DNA of 64,000 bases, taken from contig CM119268.1 in assembly GCA_051294375.1 (NCBI GenBank), positions 3,437,856-3,501,855 of the forward strand, in the 5' to 3' direction. Within the stretch, counting starts at the first letter, position 1. Every line of letters starts with the position of its first letter. Positions 62,729-64,000 of the stretch are shown in pieces. Source of the DNA: Paraspadella gotoi. Its lineage: Eukaryota > Chaetognatha. Under the pieces are notes generated by a model. The model worked only from the letters and a program-made list of their open reading frames with translations. It was not told where the DNA came from and did no database searches. A program made the translations under genes and the position numbers.

Positions 62729-64000
62729 ACAGAAAAGGAACAATCAAGCAAACGGAAAAAATATCTCCGGCGTTGCTATCCAACGATGCTGCTACCCAAC
62801 AATGGCACAAGTCAAGATTAGAAACGGCAAGACATTGTCGCGAGAAAATATTCATTCTCTTTTATGTAGTAGTTTGAAAAATGTTTTTATTATCGTCATG
62901 ATTGTTTATAATTTCATCGTACAATAAAACAATAAAACCGGCCGTGTAAATTTATATCAAGTCGCGATTTAAAATTAAAAAACGTAAATATTTGAATCAG
63001 TTAGGCCTTAGGGGTAATGTCTAATAATGTTACGTCACGTTAACTCACCCCGACGATAATATCTTCGAAATAAGGACCTATCACGTCATGTTAGCTCGCC
63101 CACACGCAAAAGATCTTCGAATAAAGGGCCAGACATTGGAGAAAATTCGCCAAAAGTTATCAAAATCATTTTTCTCCGAATCTCGGTCGGTCGATCATTT
63201 CCATCAAACGCCGTTTTTTCTTTTTTTTTTCCTCAATCAAACTTGACCTTAATAAATGACCGGTTTCACAGGTCATCATAAAATTTTATGTGAGGTTTTA
63301 TGATCAGCGAGAGATAGTCGGCGATCTTCAACCAGTTTTTCGACTAAATCAAAATTACGATTATTTTTCTCCTTCTAAAAACTTTTATTAAAATCGCCAT
63401 TTATTCCGAGAGTTATTTTACGGCTCCGAGATTTAGGAGTCGGAATACGTTTTACGAGGTCGCACGAACCCGCAAGTTGTTGGAAGATGATTCCCCGTTA
63501 GAATGGCTGTACTATCTTATTATTGAGATTGTTACTGGTTAAAATGTTTATGAATTAATATCTAATAAGCTTAACTGAAAGGAGATAAGCAATGGTGGCT
63601 GATTACATTATTTATTTTATTATTAACTTAATGGTAATACACGAGATAAATAAGGGTTAATATGTAATGATGTATTATTAATTAAAAGTAGTAAGCTACG
63701 AAAAGAGCATAGTGGTTAAGACAGACACTGAAATCCGAGCTGAATTATGGCCAGAATTTTGACAATAACATTCTTCTATCGAAACCTCAGCTAGTCTCTC
63801 TAAGAAAAATACTTTCATTTGTAAAGCTACAATATTCGAATCTTACTTGTAAAACTCAATCATTATCAAACCCTATTAAAAGAATAGCTAAAATCGTAAA
63901 ATCAGACTACAATGAAAACCGAATCAAAATATAATAAAAATGATCTAATCTGCGGAAATATGTAAATGAGATTGAAGAACTCAATCTCATTAGAAATTAA
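62729..64000. other. AT-rich flank, 3' UTR candidate then no gene seen
   Basis: 62729-62940 could be the 3' UTR of the repeat gene (AATAAA at 62923 and 62931). The remainder is AT-rich with no dynein exon or other supportable coding sequence on either strand. Confidence 0.5.

Overview
This is eukaryotic, almost certainly invertebrate metazoan DNA: intron-rich genes with GT-AG borders, exons of about 60-200 bases, many (GA)n/(CT)n microsatellites, AT-rich introns, dispersed repeats, and an axonemal dynein heavy chain. The many small exons and a membrane-anchored HHxxxDG acyltransferase would fit a non-insect arthropod such as a springtail or crustacean, but that is inference. It is a draft scaffold with 14 runs of N. 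Several are exactly 25 Ns (unknown-size joins), and large parts appear twice, typically one clean copy and one indel-ridden copy. Most of the gross structure should therefore be suspected as assembly artefact.

Layout. 1-1411: microsatellites, no gene. 1412-16508: a giant imperfect palindrome (arms about 7-8 kb) centred on the 25-N gap at 9239-9263; it holds dispersed repeats and at most weak exon candidates. 18147-18539 (+): two exons ending an unidentified gene. 19707-21164 (+): three exons ending an unidentified Ser/Gln/Pro/His-rich protein, whose last codons and stop form the first unit of an 11-copy, 33-bp tandem repeat. 21501-26010: AT-rich non-coding DNA and the dynein 3' flank.

26011-58217 (-): the 3' part (34 recognisable exons, about 1,490 codons) of an outer-arm beta-type axonemal dynein heavy chain (DNAH9/DNAH11/DNAH17 group), from late AAA4 through stalk, microtubule-binding domain, AAA5, AAA6 and the C-terminal domain. 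It is broken by three assembly problems: a direct duplication of about 9 kb (41558-50575 and 50582-59460) that repeats 19 exons, a duplication/inversion at 29-35 kb, and an inverted repeat in the intron at 37.7-39.5 kb. One intron hosts, on the opposite strand, a gene for a membrane-anchored HHxxxDG acyltransferase (40586-42188), whose 3' half is copied again at 50582-51122.

59677-62728 (+): a short terminal-exon candidate, then about 2.8 kb of 18-bp tandem repeats. All frames are largely open. The + strand reading is an acidic Ala/Glu/Asp/Lys hexapeptide protein followed by AATAAA signals, but a Ser/Ala/Thr reading on the - strand is also open. 62729-64000: AT-rich, no gene seen.

The dynein powers ciliary or sperm-flagellar beating; the nested enzyme is presumably a lipid or small-molecule acyltransferase. 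Nothing indicates that the neighbouring genes act in one pathway.
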